A stretch of DNA of 64,000 nucleotides, from assembly GCF_041270065.1 (NCBI RefSeq), contig NZ_CP065958.1, forward strand, positions 1-64,000, written 5' to 3'. The notes below the pieces were generated by a model. That model saw only the letters and a list, made by a program, of their open reading frames with translations. It had not been told where the DNA came from and did not search any database. Positions 1 through 9,064 of this stretch are shown piece after piece; the first letter of the stretch is position 1, and each line of letters starts with the position of its first letter. A program made the position numbers and the translations under genes. The DNA comes from Streptomyces fradiae. GTDB lineage: Bacteria > Actinomycetota > Actinomycetes > Streptomycetales > Streptomycetaceae.

Positions 1-386
1 AACGCCCGTGACGAACCGGCCGTCGAGAGGGTGCTCACCGCCGGTGGCGGGTACGAAAGCTCGGCACCCGCTGTTCCGAGCCAGAGGAAGGGCGTTCGCG
101 AGGCGATTGTTGGCCGGGCTCCGTCCTGCTCCTGCGCGCTCGGGCCTCTAGCATTCAATCGCTCCCGCCGGTACCGGCGGGGCCACCCCGGGATGCCATG
201 ACGTGCGTATGACGGTGCAGCCCTTGCCGGCCGCATCAGCCTCTCCGCACCAAGAGCGCGTCGATCCACCGCAGTAGGTCCGTGACGGCCGCCCGACCCT
301 GTGGCGCGCCGCACCCCCCAGCCCGCGAGCGGACGCCCTCGTGCGCCCGCGCTCGCCCGGCCACCGAAGCACTGGATGGGAGAACC
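1..386. other. Left edge, no gene recognised
   Basis: I see no convincing coding sequence here. The first 60 bases could be read on the minus strand as an early-protein segment (GGEHPLDGRFVTGV), but no start codon precedes it in that frame, so no gene is called. The segment before base 387 is presumably the promoter and leader of the DUF4360 gene; I cannot assign -35/-10 boxes with confidence. Confidence 0.4.
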
Positions 387-1037
387 ATGAGAATCCCCTC
401 ACTGGTGAGCGGAGCGGTCATCGCCCTGTTCGCCTCGGCCCTGCCCGCGCAGGCGAGCCCCTCGTCGATCGCCGACCCGCCCCCGGACCGGATCGTCATC
501 GACATCGCCACGGTGAACGGCTCCGGCTGTCCCCTCGGCAGCGCCGCCGTCGCCGTGTCCGAGGACAACACCGCCTTCACCGTCACCTACAGCGAGTACC
601 TGGCGCAGGCGGGCGGCGGCTCCTCCCCCACGGCAGCTCGCAGGAACTGCCAGCTCAACCTGCTGGTGCATGTGCCCCAGGGGTTCACCTACGCGATCGC
701 CAGCGCCGACTACCGCGGCTATGCGTCGCTCCGGCCCGGAGCGAGCAGTACGGAGAAGGCTTCGTACTACTTCCAGGGCTCGCCGAGCACCGCGTCCCGG
801 ACGCACAGCTTCCGAGGGCCGTACGAGGACAACTGGCAGGCCACTGACGACACCGACTGGGCGCAACTCGTGTGGGCGCCCTGTGGCGTGCAGCGGAACT
901 TCAACATCAACACCGAGCTCCGGGTGAGCGCCGGCACGTCCGACCCGGCGACCACCAGCTACATGACCATGGACTCGACCGACGGTGACATCAGCACCGT
1001 CTACCACCTCGCGTGGAAGGCGTGTCCCAAGAGCTGA
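387..1037 (+). CDS. Secreted DUF4360 family protein
   Basis: A 216-residue exported protein of the DUF4360 family, whose biochemical role is unknown. The start is the ATG at 387 because GGGAG sits five to six bases upstream and because it gives a clean Sec signal peptide (MRIPSL, hydrophobic core, cleavage after A-Q-A near residue 23); the open frame extends further upstream without signal. The mature part has four cysteines (GSGCP, RNCQ, APCG, KACP), which suggests two disulfides and fits an extracellular location. Family features seen are the early 'VNGSGCP' motif and a terminal 'W' plus cysteine. The gene stands alone on the plus strand and is followed by a tandem-repeat spacer. Family assignment is by recognition of the pattern, without a search. 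Confidence 0.85.
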   Translation: MRIPSLVSGAVIALFASALPAQASPSSIADPPPDRIVIDIATVNGSGCPLGSAAVAVSEDNTAFTVTYSEYLAQAGGGSSPTAARRNCQLNLLVHVPQGFTYAIASADYRGYASLRPGASSTEKASYYFQGSPSTASRTHSFRGPYEDNWQATDDTDWAQLVWAPCGVQRNFNINTELRVSAGTSDPATTSYMTMDSTDGDISTVYHLAWKACPKS

Positions 1038-1048
1038 CACCGTGCCCG

Positions 1049-1142
1049 CCCCGGCCGGGCTCGCCCTTCCCCGGCCGGGCCTCACGGCCGCCTCACGCCT
1101 CACGCCTCACGCCTCACGCCTCAGCGGATTGCCTCAGCGGAT
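1049..1142. repeat. Short direct and tandem repeats
   Basis: Two copies of CCCCGGCCGGGC lie about 20 bases apart, followed by four perfect tandem copies of the 7-mer CCTCACG at 1091-1118 and two copies of CCTCAGCGGAT at 1119 and 1132. The last copy contains the stop codon of the minus-strand nucleotidyltransferase gene. This looks like replication slippage in a convergent intergenic spacer; each CCCGGCCGGG unit is also palindromic and could act as a weak terminator. Confidence 0.75.
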
Positions 1143-1833
1143 CGCGTATCCGTCCCACAGCGGGCCGCCGCACCGGTCCAGTACGTCCGTCACGACAGCG
1201 GCGAAGGCTTCGGTGTCGCCGGCGATCGCCTGCCCGGCGGCTTCGGTCAGGGCGCGGTGCATCCCGGGGTCGGCCGCGGCCAGCCGCCGCGACAACCACT
1301 TGCCTCCGCCGAGCCAGTGCCCGCCTCCCAGGAGGACCAGCTCCGAGGCACGCTGCAGCATGTGCGAGACCACGTACACCCGCTCCGCCGGGTCCGTGCA
1401 GCCCCGCAGATCGTCGAGCAAGTCGGTCAGCATGTAGCGCTGGTAGTCACGCTCACGCTCCGAGAGCGGCGGCGGACCCGCGGCCAGGCGCCTTCGCGCC
1501 TTGTCCTGGAGCGACGCGCCCAGACCGTCCGCGTCCACCAGGAGCTTGCCCTCGGCACACATGGCCAGCAGCGGTGAACGCCGCTGCTCGGTCTCCCGGT
1601 CGGCGAAGCTGTGCCAGGCGTCCTCCGTCTGGACGAACAGCTCCACCGGCCAGCCGCCGTACACGAGGTTCTCCCGGAGGGGGGGCCGGTGGCCCGTCCA
1701 GGAGGACCACGATGTCCAGATCCGAGGTCGGCGTACGGCGGTCGGTCAGCACGCTGCCGGCGAGAAAGGCCGCCCGGGCGGCGGGAAAACGCTCCCGCAC
1801 CAGCTCCCGGGCGGTGAGCACAGGGTCATCCAT
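1134..1833 (-). pseudogene. Nucleotidyltransferase, frameshifted
   Basis: The gene encodes a minimal nucleotidyltransferase-fold protein. The N-terminal part, from the ATG at 1833, reads MDDPVLTARELV and carries the signature GSVLTDRRTPTSDLDIVVL: the GS loop followed by the D-x-D metal site. The rest of the protein lies in another frame (ENLVYGGWPVELFV and onward to the stop at 1134). The break falls in a run of seven C residues on the coding strand (plus-strand 1679-1685). Removing one C restores the natural reading DGPPAPLREN and a single protein of about 232 residues. This is therefore either a genuine one-base insertion that inactivates the gene or a homopolymer sequencing error. Substrate unknown; the family includes resistance adenylyltransferases and toxin-antitoxin MNT proteins, neither of which the neighbours support. 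Confidence 0.75.
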
Positions 1834-1990
1834 GATCGCAGCGTACGTGCCGGAACAGTCGTTCCTCGACGCCGGCGGCAAGGCCCCGACGAGCCAGCCC
1901 GACCTCGGCGTTCGCCGCCTCCCGCTTCCTCGGCAACCTTTCCGGACGCGGCGGCGACTACGCGGTGGAACAGCCCCTCACGGAACGGAC

Positions 1991-4078
1991 ATGCCCATGA
2001 GTGACAGCCGCCGTACGCCTCGCCACCGAAGGCGCCGCACGGCCCTGACGATAGGACTGCCCGTGGCCCTGGCGGCCTCCGGCGCCCTCGCCTACGGGTC
2101 CGTCTTCGGTCTCGGACTCGGGCTCGGGCTCGGCGAGAAGGACCGGGCTGCCGCCGCCGTACCCGCATGGACGACCGCGGCCGCCGACGGATTCGCCGCG
2201 GTGAACGCGCTCGGCCAGCAGGGCACGTACGGCGGGCGCGGCGGACGGACCGTGACGGTCACGTCCCTCGCCGATCTGGAGAAGTACGCGGCCGCGCCGG
2301 AGCCGTACGTCATCGTGGTCGCCGGAGCGATCACCGTGAACCCCACGGGCAAGGAGATCAAGGTCGCCTCCGACAAGACGATCATCGGCTCCGGCACCTC
2401 CGGCCACATCGTCGGCGGCGGCTTCTTCCTCGCCCAGGGGGTCCACAACGTCATCATCCGGAACCTGACGATCAGGGATTCGTATCAGGGTGTGTGGAAC
2501 GACAAGGAACACGACTTCGACGCGATCCAGATGGACGGCGCCCATCACGTCTGGATCGACCACAACGATCTGCGGCACACCGCCGACGGGCTGATCGACG
2601 TGCGCAAGGACAGCACGTACGTGACGGTGTCGTGGAACCGGCTGAGCAACGCCAACAAGGCGTTCGGCATCGGATGGACCCAGAACGTCGTCACCGACAT
2701 CACCATCCATCACAACTGGATCCGCGAGACCGAGCAGCGCAACCCGTCCACGGACAACGCCGCCCACGCCCACCTCTACAACAACTACCTGGAGGACACC
2801 CCCGGTACCGCCATCACCTCCTCCTACGGCAACTACGCGCGTGGCAGAACGCGCATGCTGCTGGAGAACTCCTACTTCCAGGGCATGCGCAACCCCGTGA
2901 TCAGGGACTCCACCGCCGTCCTCGCGCAGCGCGGCAACGTCCTCTCCGGGACGAGCGGGCGCAACGAGAGCGGTGGCGGGGCGGCCTTCGACCCGAGGGC
3001 GTACTACGGCTACACGGCCGACGCGGCCGTGGACGTACCGGCGGTGGTGAAGGCCGGGGCAGGGCCGCGGAGTTCGCTGGGCAGCGCCAGTGCCACGAGG
3101 TCCGCTGCCGGCGCCGGTGCCGGTGCCACCAGGACGCTCACCGTCGCCAAGGACGGCAGCGGCCAGTACACGACCGTCCAGGCCGCGGTGAACGCCGTCC
3201 CGGCCGGCAACTCCTCCCGCGTGGTCATCTCGGTCAAGCCGGGGACGTACCGGGAGACGGTGACCGTGCCGGCCGACAAGCCGCACGTCACCATCCAGGG
3301 CTCGGGAGCGAGCCGCAAGGACACGGTCATCGTGTACGGCAACGCGGCCGGCCTGCGGAAGCCCGACGGCTCGGGAACCTACGGCACCCCGGGCAGCGCC
3401 ACCGTCGCCGTCCGGTCCGACGACTCCCGGCTGCGCAACCTGACCGTCTCCAACGACTTCGACGAGGCCGCGCACCGGTCTCTGACCGGCCATCAGGCGG
3501 TGGCCCTGCTCGCCGCCGCGGACAGGATCGTGCTGGACGGTCTGATCATCACCGGCGACCAGGACACCCTGGAGCTGGAGACGGCGGCCAAGGACGTGCC
3601 CGGCCGGGTCTACGTCACCAACTCCTACGTCGTCGGGAACGTCGACTTCGTCTTCGGCCGCGCCACCGCCGTGATCGACCGTTCGGTCATCACCCTCAAG
3701 AAGCGCTGGGACGGCACGTCGGCCGGCTACATCACCGCCCCGAGCACCCCGGCGGGCAGCAAGGGCATCCTCATCAACCGGTCCACGGTCAACGGGGATG
3801 TGGCCGCCTCCTCCTTCTTCCTCGGCCGTAACTGGCACCCCGGCGGCGACACCACGGCCGACCCCCAGGCCACGGTCCGCGACTCTCGTCTCAGCGCCGC
3901 GATCAAGCGCACGCCGTGGACCGACATGGGCGGCTTCTCCTGGAAGGAGGACCGCTTCGCCGAGTACCGGAACACCGGTCCGGGCGCGGGCCCCGCGAGC
4001 TCGGACCGGCCCCACCTGACCGACGCCCGAGCGGCCGACCAGGAAGTCGCGGACTGGCTCGGCGGCTGGACGCCGTGA
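1991..4078 (+). CDS. Secreted pectate lyase-pectinesterase fusion
   Basis: A 695-residue exported enzyme joining two pectin-degrading catalytic domains. After an Arg-rich signal sequence (RRRRTALTIG then a hydrophobic stretch), residues about 60-360 form a PL1-type pectate lyase beta-helix, with the VWIDHNDL strand near residue 185 and the RNPSTDN segment where the family's substrate-binding arginine lies. A short Ala/Gly/Ser linker leads to a CE8 pectin methylesterase at about 386-695. Its active-site motifs are intact: GDQDTL (Gln524, Asp525), VDFVFG (Asp552) and LGRNW (Arg613, Trp615). De-esterification by the C-terminal half would supply the polygalacturonate cleaved by the N-terminal half. 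ATG 1991 or 1997 are both possible starts; GGAACGG precedes the first. The gene is monocistronic. Confidence 0.9.
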   Translation: MPMSDSRRTPRHRRRRTALTIGLPVALAASGALAYGSVFGLGLGLGLGEKDRAAAAVPAWTTAAADGFAAVNALGQQGTYGGRGGRTVTVTSLADLEKYAAAPEPYVIVVAGAITVNPTGKEIKVASDKTIIGSGTSGHIVGGGFFLAQGVHNVIIRNLTIRDSYQGVWNDKEHDFDAIQMDGAHHVWIDHNDLRHTADGLIDVRKDSTYVTVSWNRLSNANKAFGIGWTQNVVTDITIHHNWIRETEQRNPSTDNAAHAHLYNNYLEDTPGTAITSSYGNYARGRTRMLLENSYFQGMRNPVIRDSTAVLAQRGNVLSGTSGRNESGGGAAFDPRAYYGYTADAAVDVPAVVKAGAGPRSSLGSASATRSAAGAGAGATRTLTVAKDGSGQYTTVQAAVNAVPAGNSSRVVISVKPGTYRETVTVPADKPHVTIQGSGASRKDTVIVYGNAAGLRKPDGSGTYGTPGSATVAVRSDDSRLRNLTVSNDFDEAAHRSLTGHQAVALLAAADRIVLDGLIITGDQDTLELETAAKDVPGRVYVTNSYVVGNVDFVFGRATAVIDRSVITLKKRWDGTSAGYITAPSTPAGSKGILINRSTVNGDVAASSFFLGRNWHPGGDTTADPQATVRDSRLSAAIKRTPWTDMGGFSWKEDRFAEYRNTGPGAGPASSDRPHLTDARAADQEVADWLGGWTP

Positions 4079-4446
4079 CCCGGGCCGCTTGAAACCACGG
4101 TGCGGTGCCGCTCCGTCCGGGGACACCATGCGGTCATGGCGGAAGACAGGACCCGTGCGTTTCAGGCGGGCCAGACCGCGCTCACCGTCCGGGTCCAGCA
4201 CTCCGTCCGCAGGTGGCGTGGTTCGGTGCCCCGGAGAGCCATGGGGTGGAGCCCGGCGGCCCGTCGGAGCCGGTACGCGTTCAGCAGCCGGATCACTCAC
4301 GCGATGCGGTCCGGGCCGGCCGGGCACGGCGCCGTTCGGGCGACATACGGTCGAGGAACCGGCGTGTCGCAGGTGCCGACGCGCCCGAAGAAACGATTGG
4401 GCTTTGGTAGGACGGGCGCGATCCCACGACCGAAAGGTGATCGCCC
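4079..4446. other. Intergenic leader of the propeller gene
   Basis: No gene is supported in these 368 bases; the open frames present have poor codon structure. The only clear element is AAAGGTGA at 4432-4439, a ribosome binding site seven bases before the ATG at 4447. Confidence 0.5.
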
Positions 4447-6237
4447 ATGCCTCCCACCACCGGCAGCACGCCAGATCCAGGGACGCTCCCCCGGCCGAGA
4501 CCCCGCCGTCGGCGCGGTCTCACGGCGCTGCTCGGCGGGGTCCTGATGGCCGCCGCCCTCCCCTTGGCCGCAGGAGCCCCGCAGGCCCGGGCCGACGTCG
4601 GCATCGACGAGTACCCCGTATCCGCCACCAGCACGCCGGTCGGGATCACCACCGGCCCCGACGGCAACCTGTGGTTCACCGAGGCGGCCGGGAACAAGAT
4701 CGGCCGGATGAGCCCGACGGGCGCCCTCATCGCCGAGTACCCCCTGCCCGGCGAGTTCAGCACGCCGCACGACATCACCACGGGCCCGGACGGGAACGTC
4801 TGGTTCACCATGCAGGACGTCGACTCCCGGGTCGGGAAGATCGACACGAACGGCACGATCACCGAATACCCCCTCCCCGACCAGCTCGTCGAGCCCACCG
4901 GGATCACCGCCGGCCCGGACGGGGCCATGTGGGTCACCGAGCAGAACGGCCACCGGATCGCCCGTATCACCACCACCGGCGCCGTCACCGAATACCCTCT
5001 GCCCGAGGGCTCCGGCCAGCCGTCCTACATCACCGCCGGGCCGGACGGGAACCTCTGGTTCACCGAGATCGACGCCAGCCTCATCGGCCGTATGACGCCG
5101 TCCGGCGTCGTCACCGAATTCCCGGTCCCGGGCGGCGGCGGGCCGTCCGACATCACCACCGGCCCCGACGGAAACCTCTGGTTCACCGTGTTCGGCGGCA
5201 ACAGGATCGGCCGGATCAGCACGTCCGGCGTGATCACCCAGTACGAGCTGCCCGCGGGCGAATTCCCGCCCGCGCCCCAGGACATCACCGCCGGGCCGGA
5301 CGACAGCCTGTGGTTCACCGAACGCAACGGCGGGAAGATCGGGCGGATCAGCACGTCCGGCGTCATCGCCGAGTTCCCCCTGCCCTTCCCCACCCGTGAC
5401 CCCTGGGGCATCACCAAGGGCCCGGACGGCGACATCTGGTTCGCCGAGACGGCCGGCCTCATCGGGCGCCTCCGTCTGACCGAGGCCGATCTGTCCGTCA
5501 CGAAGTCCGACACGGGCTCCGATCCCGTCGTCGAGGGGCAGAGCGTGACGTACACGCTCACCGCGACGAACAACGGCCCGCAGACGGCCGAGGGGGTCGT
5601 GCTGCGTGACGCGCTCCCGGCCGGAATGGAGTTCGTCTCGGCCTCCCCCGGGTGCACCGCGGCCGGCACCGCACCGGACGTCGTCACCTGTGGCATCGGC
5701 AGCCTCGCCGCCGGGGCGAGCGCCGCGCGGACCATCACCGCGACGGCCACGACCGAGGACGTCGCCGTCGACACGGCGGGCGTGGCCGGCGCGGTCTCCG
5801 ACCCGGCCCCGGCCAATGACACCACGACGGAGAACACCACCGTCGACGCGGTCACCTGCTTCGGTGAAGAGCCCACCCTCACCGGCACCCCCGGTGACGA
5901 CCAGATCAACGGCACGCCCGGACGCGATGTCATCCTCGCCCACGGCGGCGACGACACCATCAACAGCGGCGCGGGCGACGACCTCGTGTGCGGCGGCCCC
6001 GGGGCGGACTCGATCACCGGCGGGCCCGGAGCCGATGTGATCACGGGCGGCACGGGCGACGACACCCTCCACGGCTCCCAGGGCGCCGACATCGTCTTCG
6101 GCGGGCCCGGCGACGACTCCCTGTTCGGCAATGCGGGCAACGACACCCTCGACGGCGGCCCGGGCACGAACAGCAACAACGGCGGCCCCGGCACCGATTC
6201 CTGTACCGCCCCCGACACGGGCATCGGCTGCGCGTGA
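4447..6237 (+). CDS. Secreted Vgb-like propeller with DUF11 and RTX repeats
   Basis: A 596-residue exported protein with an unusual architecture. A twin-arginine-like signal (RPRPRRRRGL, hydrophobic run, cleavage after ARA near residue 50) precedes seven repeats of about 42 residues of the type 'GITTGPDGNLWFTE...GRI..G.ITEYPLP'. They run from about residue 58 to 345 and should close as a seven-bladed beta-propeller of the streptogramin B lyase (Vgb) family. Residues about 349-470 are a DUF11 domain (ADLSVTKSD, YTLTATNNGP), a stalk or cell-surface module. Residues about 480-590 are calcium-binding RTX/haemolysin-type nonapeptides (GGPGADSITGGPGADVITGG). The catalytic His/Glu of true Vgb enzymes could not be confirmed, so lyase activity is not claimed; a binding or adhesive role is equally possible. 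Confidence 0.85.
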   Translation: MPPTTGSTPDPGTLPRPRPRRRRGLTALLGGVLMAAALPLAAGAPQARADVGIDEYPVSATSTPVGITTGPDGNLWFTEAAGNKIGRMSPTGALIAEYPLPGEFSTPHDITTGPDGNVWFTMQDVDSRVGKIDTNGTITEYPLPDQLVEPTGITAGPDGAMWVTEQNGHRIARITTTGAVTEYPLPEGSGQPSYITAGPDGNLWFTEIDASLIGRMTPSGVVTEFPVPGGGGPSDITTGPDGNLWFTVFGGNRIGRISTSGVITQYELPAGEFPPAPQDITAGPDDSLWFTERNGGKIGRISTSGVIAEFPLPFPTRDPWGITKGPDGDIWFAETAGLIGRLRLTEADLSVTKSDTGSDPVVEGQSVTYTLTATNNGPQTAEGVVLRDALPAGMEFVSASPGCTAAGTAPDVVTCGIGSLAAGASAARTITATATTEDVAVDTAGVAGAVSDPAPANDTTTENTTVDAVTCFGEEPTLTGTPGDDQINGTPGRDVILAHGGDDTINSGAGDDLVCGGPGADSITGGPGADVITGGTGDDTLHGSQGADIVFGGPGDDSLFGNAGNDTLDGGPGTNSNNGGPGTDSCTAPDTGIGCA

Positions 6238-6259
6238 CCTGATTGACCTGATCAGGCAG

Positions 6260-6303
6260 GGGTGCTCCCGGAACCGGAACCGGAATCCGGACCGGGAGCA
6301 CCC
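6260..6303. terminator. Bidirectional hairpin terminator
   Basis: GGGTGCTCCCGG (6260-6271) pairs perfectly with CCGGGAGCACCC (6292-6303) around a 20-base loop. It lies between two converging genes and has no T-tract, as is usual for Streptomyces terminators. Confidence 0.8.
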
Positions 6304-6351
6304 GCGGCCACGCGGACGACCGGCGGCGGGCCCGCCGCCGGCCCGTACCGC

Positions 6352-8703
6352 TCAGGGGCGGATGTCCTCCGGCTCCGGGAGGACGCATTCGATGAGGTAG
6401 TCGCCTGTGGTGGGGTCCATGGTGACTCCGTGCGTCTCGCTGTGGAAGCCGGGGAAGGCGCGGTCGAACGCTTCGAGCGCGCCGAGGTAGCGCAGGAGCG
6501 GGCCGTCCGGGGTGCCGACGGCCTCGCCGGGCATCAGGACGGGGATGCCGGGCGGGGTGACGGTGACCATCGCGGCGGAGATGCGGCCGGCCGCCTCGGC
6601 CAGGGTCAGGCGCTCGGTCCCGCCACGGATCAGACGCTGGTAGCAGTGCTGCGGGGGTGCGACGGGCTCGGGGAGGTCGCGGAAGGCTGTATCGAGGGCG
6701 TCGATCAGCTCGGCCTCGGTGAGGTGTTCGTGCATGTCCTGGCACAACCGCTTCAGGGTGAGGCCGGTGTAGCGGTGCGGATGTGCCTCCACCAGGGCGG
6801 GCAGCACCCTTTCGAGCGGGGCGGCGCTGTCGTAGAGGGCCTTGAAGTCCATCAGGGCGTCCATGAGGGTGCCCCACTTGCCCTTGGTGATGCCCATGGA
6901 GAAGAGGATGAGCGTGCTGTAGCTGTCGGTCTTCTCCACGACGATGCCGCGGGTGGCGAGGTAGGCGGTCAGGACGCGGGCCGGGATGCCCCACTCCCCT
7001 CTGTGTCCCGTGGCGGTGACGCCGGGGCAGGTGAGGGTCACCTTCACCGGGTCGAGCATGCAATAGCCCTCGGTCAGCCCCTCGAAGCCGTGCCACGCGG
7101 CGCCGGGCTCCAGCTCCCAGCAGCGCGGATCCGCCGCGAGCAGGGCGGGCGGCGCGTCGACGAAGTCCACGCGCTCGCCGGTGGCGGGATCCGTCACGGT
7201 GTCGGGCTGCCACACGCCGAAGAACCAGCCGGGACGGTCGCCCGCGGCCTCAATGCGCCGTGCCGTGCGTACGACGGCCTTGCGGAAGCGGACGGCCTCG
7301 GTGATGGCCTCGTCGATCAGTGACGTGCCCTGGGGGCCGTCCATCATGGCCGTGGCCACGTCCAGTGAGGCGATCGCGGGATACAGCGGCGAGGTCGTGC
7401 CGTGCATCATGAACGCCTCGTTGAACCGCTCGTGCTGGACGGGGGCGCGGGGTGAGGGCTTGATGTGCACCATCGCGGTCTGGGACAGGGCCGCGAGCAG
7501 CTTGTGCGTGGACTGGGTGGCGAAGACGGTCGGTCGCATCGGGTCGTCGAAGGTGTCGGGGCCGACCGCCATCCCGTACCGGCCCTCGTACAGCGGGTGG
7601 AACCGGGCGTACGCGAACCACGCCTCGTCGAAGTGCAGCCGTGGTGTGCTCGGCGCCAGCGTCCGGGCGACCTGGAGCGTGTCGTAACACAGCCCGTCGT
7701 AGGTGGAGTTGGTGAGTACGGCGTACTGCGCGTGCGGGGAGAGGGCCTCCGCGACGAGGGGGTGGTCGGCGATGCGTGCCTGCACCGCGTCGGCATCGGT
7801 ACGGGCAGGGGGCAAGGGGCCCGCGAGTCCGTATCCGTTACGGGTGGGGACCAGGTAGACGGGGCGGGCACCGGAGATCACCAGGCCGTGCAGCACGGAC
7901 TTGTGGCAGTTGCGGTCCACCAGGGCGATCTCGTCGCGCATGACGCTGAAGTGGCCGACCATGCGGTCGGCGGTGGAGTCCCCGTGCAGTACGAAGTAGG
8001 TGCGGTCGGCGCCGAAGACGCGGGCGGCGTTGCGCTCGGCCTCGCCGATCGGGCCGCTGTGCTCGAACAGCGAGCCCAGTTCGCCGACCGAGATCGACAG
8101 GTCCGTACGGAACAGCCGCTCGCCGTAGTAGTCGAAGAAGGCCCGCCCCGCCGCCGACTTCAGGAACGCGACCCCGCCGGCGTGTGCCGGGGTGTGCCAG
8201 GAGTACTGGTGCGCGTCGTCGAAGCGGCGCAGTGCCTTGAAGAACGGTGGCAGCACACCGTCCTGATACGCGCGGGCCGCGGCGGTCACGCGTCCCGCGA
8301 TGAAGACGGGCGTGTCCTCCAAGGGCCACACGTAGCCGGTCACCACCTCGGCGACCCAGAGCGGAAGCTGTTCGAACTCTCCTTCCGAGTCCTGCGAGTG
8401 CTGTGGCATGAGCAGGAACACGGGCAGGTCCTTGAACCGCTTCCCGATCGCCTGCAGAACCTCCGCCCCGCCGCCCGCCGCGCCGCCGGTCCCGGCCTGC
8501 GCCTCCAGATCCCAGGCCACCATGGCCCCGGCGAGCCCGGCCTCCGTCCGCAGCACGGCCTGCGCGTCCCGCGCATCGCCGGCCCACCGCACCTGTAAAC
8601 CCTGGGCCTCCGCCTCCTTCCCGATGCGCCGCAGCTGCTCGCTGACCGCCCCGGCGCGCGCACCCAGCTCCCGTGTCGCGAGAAGGACCGTTCCCGTACT
8701 CAT
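6352..8703 (-). CDS. Orn/Lys/Arg decarboxylase family enzyme
   Basis: A 783-residue PLP-dependent basic amino acid decarboxylase of the large bacterial type (AdiA, LdcI/CadA, SpeF), which removes CO2 from arginine, lysine or ornithine to yield a polyamine or precursor. Residues 1-130 resemble the N-terminal 'wing' domain. The major domain carries HFDEAWFAY (Asp contacting the cofactor pyridine) and ATQSTHKLLAAL, in which Lys401 should form the Schiff base. A C-terminal domain completes the usual length. The start at 8703 is chosen because GGGAGC lies about six bases upstream on the minus strand; the frame extends 28 codons further without a ribosome site. It appears monocistronic. Substrate preference cannot be read from sequence by eye; cytoplasmic. 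Confidence 0.9.
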   Translation of the reverse strand: MSTGTVLLATRELGARAGAVSEQLRRIGKEAEAQGLQVRWAGDARDAQAVLRTEAGLAGAMVAWDLEAQAGTGGAAGGGAEVLQAIGKRFKDLPVFLLMPQHSQDSEGEFEQLPLWVAEVVTGYVWPLEDTPVFIAGRVTAAARAYQDGVLPPFFKALRRFDDAHQYSWHTPAHAGGVAFLKSAAGRAFFDYYGERLFRTDLSISVGELGSLFEHSGPIGEAERNAARVFGADRTYFVLHGDSTADRMVGHFSVMRDEIALVDRNCHKSVLHGLVISGARPVYLVPTRNGYGLAGPLPPARTDADAVQARIADHPLVAEALSPHAQYAVLTNSTYDGLCYDTLQVARTLAPSTPRLHFDEAWFAYARFHPLYEGRYGMAVGPDTFDDPMRPTVFATQSTHKLLAALSQTAMVHIKPSPRAPVQHERFNEAFMMHGTTSPLYPAIASLDVATAMMDGPQGTSLIDEAITEAVRFRKAVVRTARRIEAAGDRPGWFFGVWQPDTVTDPATGERVDFVDAPPALLAADPRCWELEPGAAWHGFEGLTEGYCMLDPVKVTLTCPGVTATGHRGEWGIPARVLTAYLATRGIVVEKTDSYSTLILFSMGITKGKWGTLMDALMDFKALYDSAAPLERVLPALVEAHPHRYTGLTLKRLCQDMHEHLTEAELIDALDTAFRDLPEPVAPPQHCYQRLIRGGTERLTLAEAAGRISAAMVTVTPPGIPVLMPGEAVGTPDGPLLRYLGALEAFDRAFPGFHSETHGVTMDPTTGDYLIECVLPEPEDIRP

Positions 8704-9064
8704 GACTTGCTCCCACACCATGTCGCGGACGTATGCCGCGCAGATAACCGGTGGAGGCGTCCGGCGACACCGGCGGTCGAGCGACATTCACCCGATGGGG
8801 TCGGCCTTCGAATCTCGACCACTCCCCCCGTGCCCACGGCCCCCTCCGCCACCGGGGCGCAGCCCGACCCCTGGGGGAAGCCGTCCGCACCGTCGGCGCC
8901 GCGTATCTCGCCCGGACGGGCCTCAGGCCTCCTGCGGGGGAAGTTGCACGGGGGGTGCGGCTCGGTGAAGTCGGCCGAGCGGCTCACCTGGTCCCAGGCG
9001 CCCGCCTCGGCCACTTGACGGCGATCGGGCGGCTGTTCGAGAGGGGGTGGATGTCGACGGAGGG
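8704..9064. other. Intergenic region, no gene recognised
   Basis: These 361 bases contain the leader of the decarboxylase gene and the downstream flank of the next minus-strand gene. Open frames exist on both strands, but none has a plausible start, ribosome site and codon pattern together. Confidence 0.4.

Noticed and set aside
1..60. Minus-strand protein-like reading at the left edge
   Set aside because: No ATG, GTG or TTG start precedes it in frame and only about 20 codons are visible.
4447..5480. Annotating the propeller as a streptogramin resistance lyase
   Set aside because: The fold is similar, but export, extra domains and unconfirmed catalytic residues do not support that function.
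8707..9060. Plus-strand ORF fragments in the decarboxylase upstream region
   Set aside because: They lack starts and ribosome sites, and the frames continue through the antisense of a better-supported gene.
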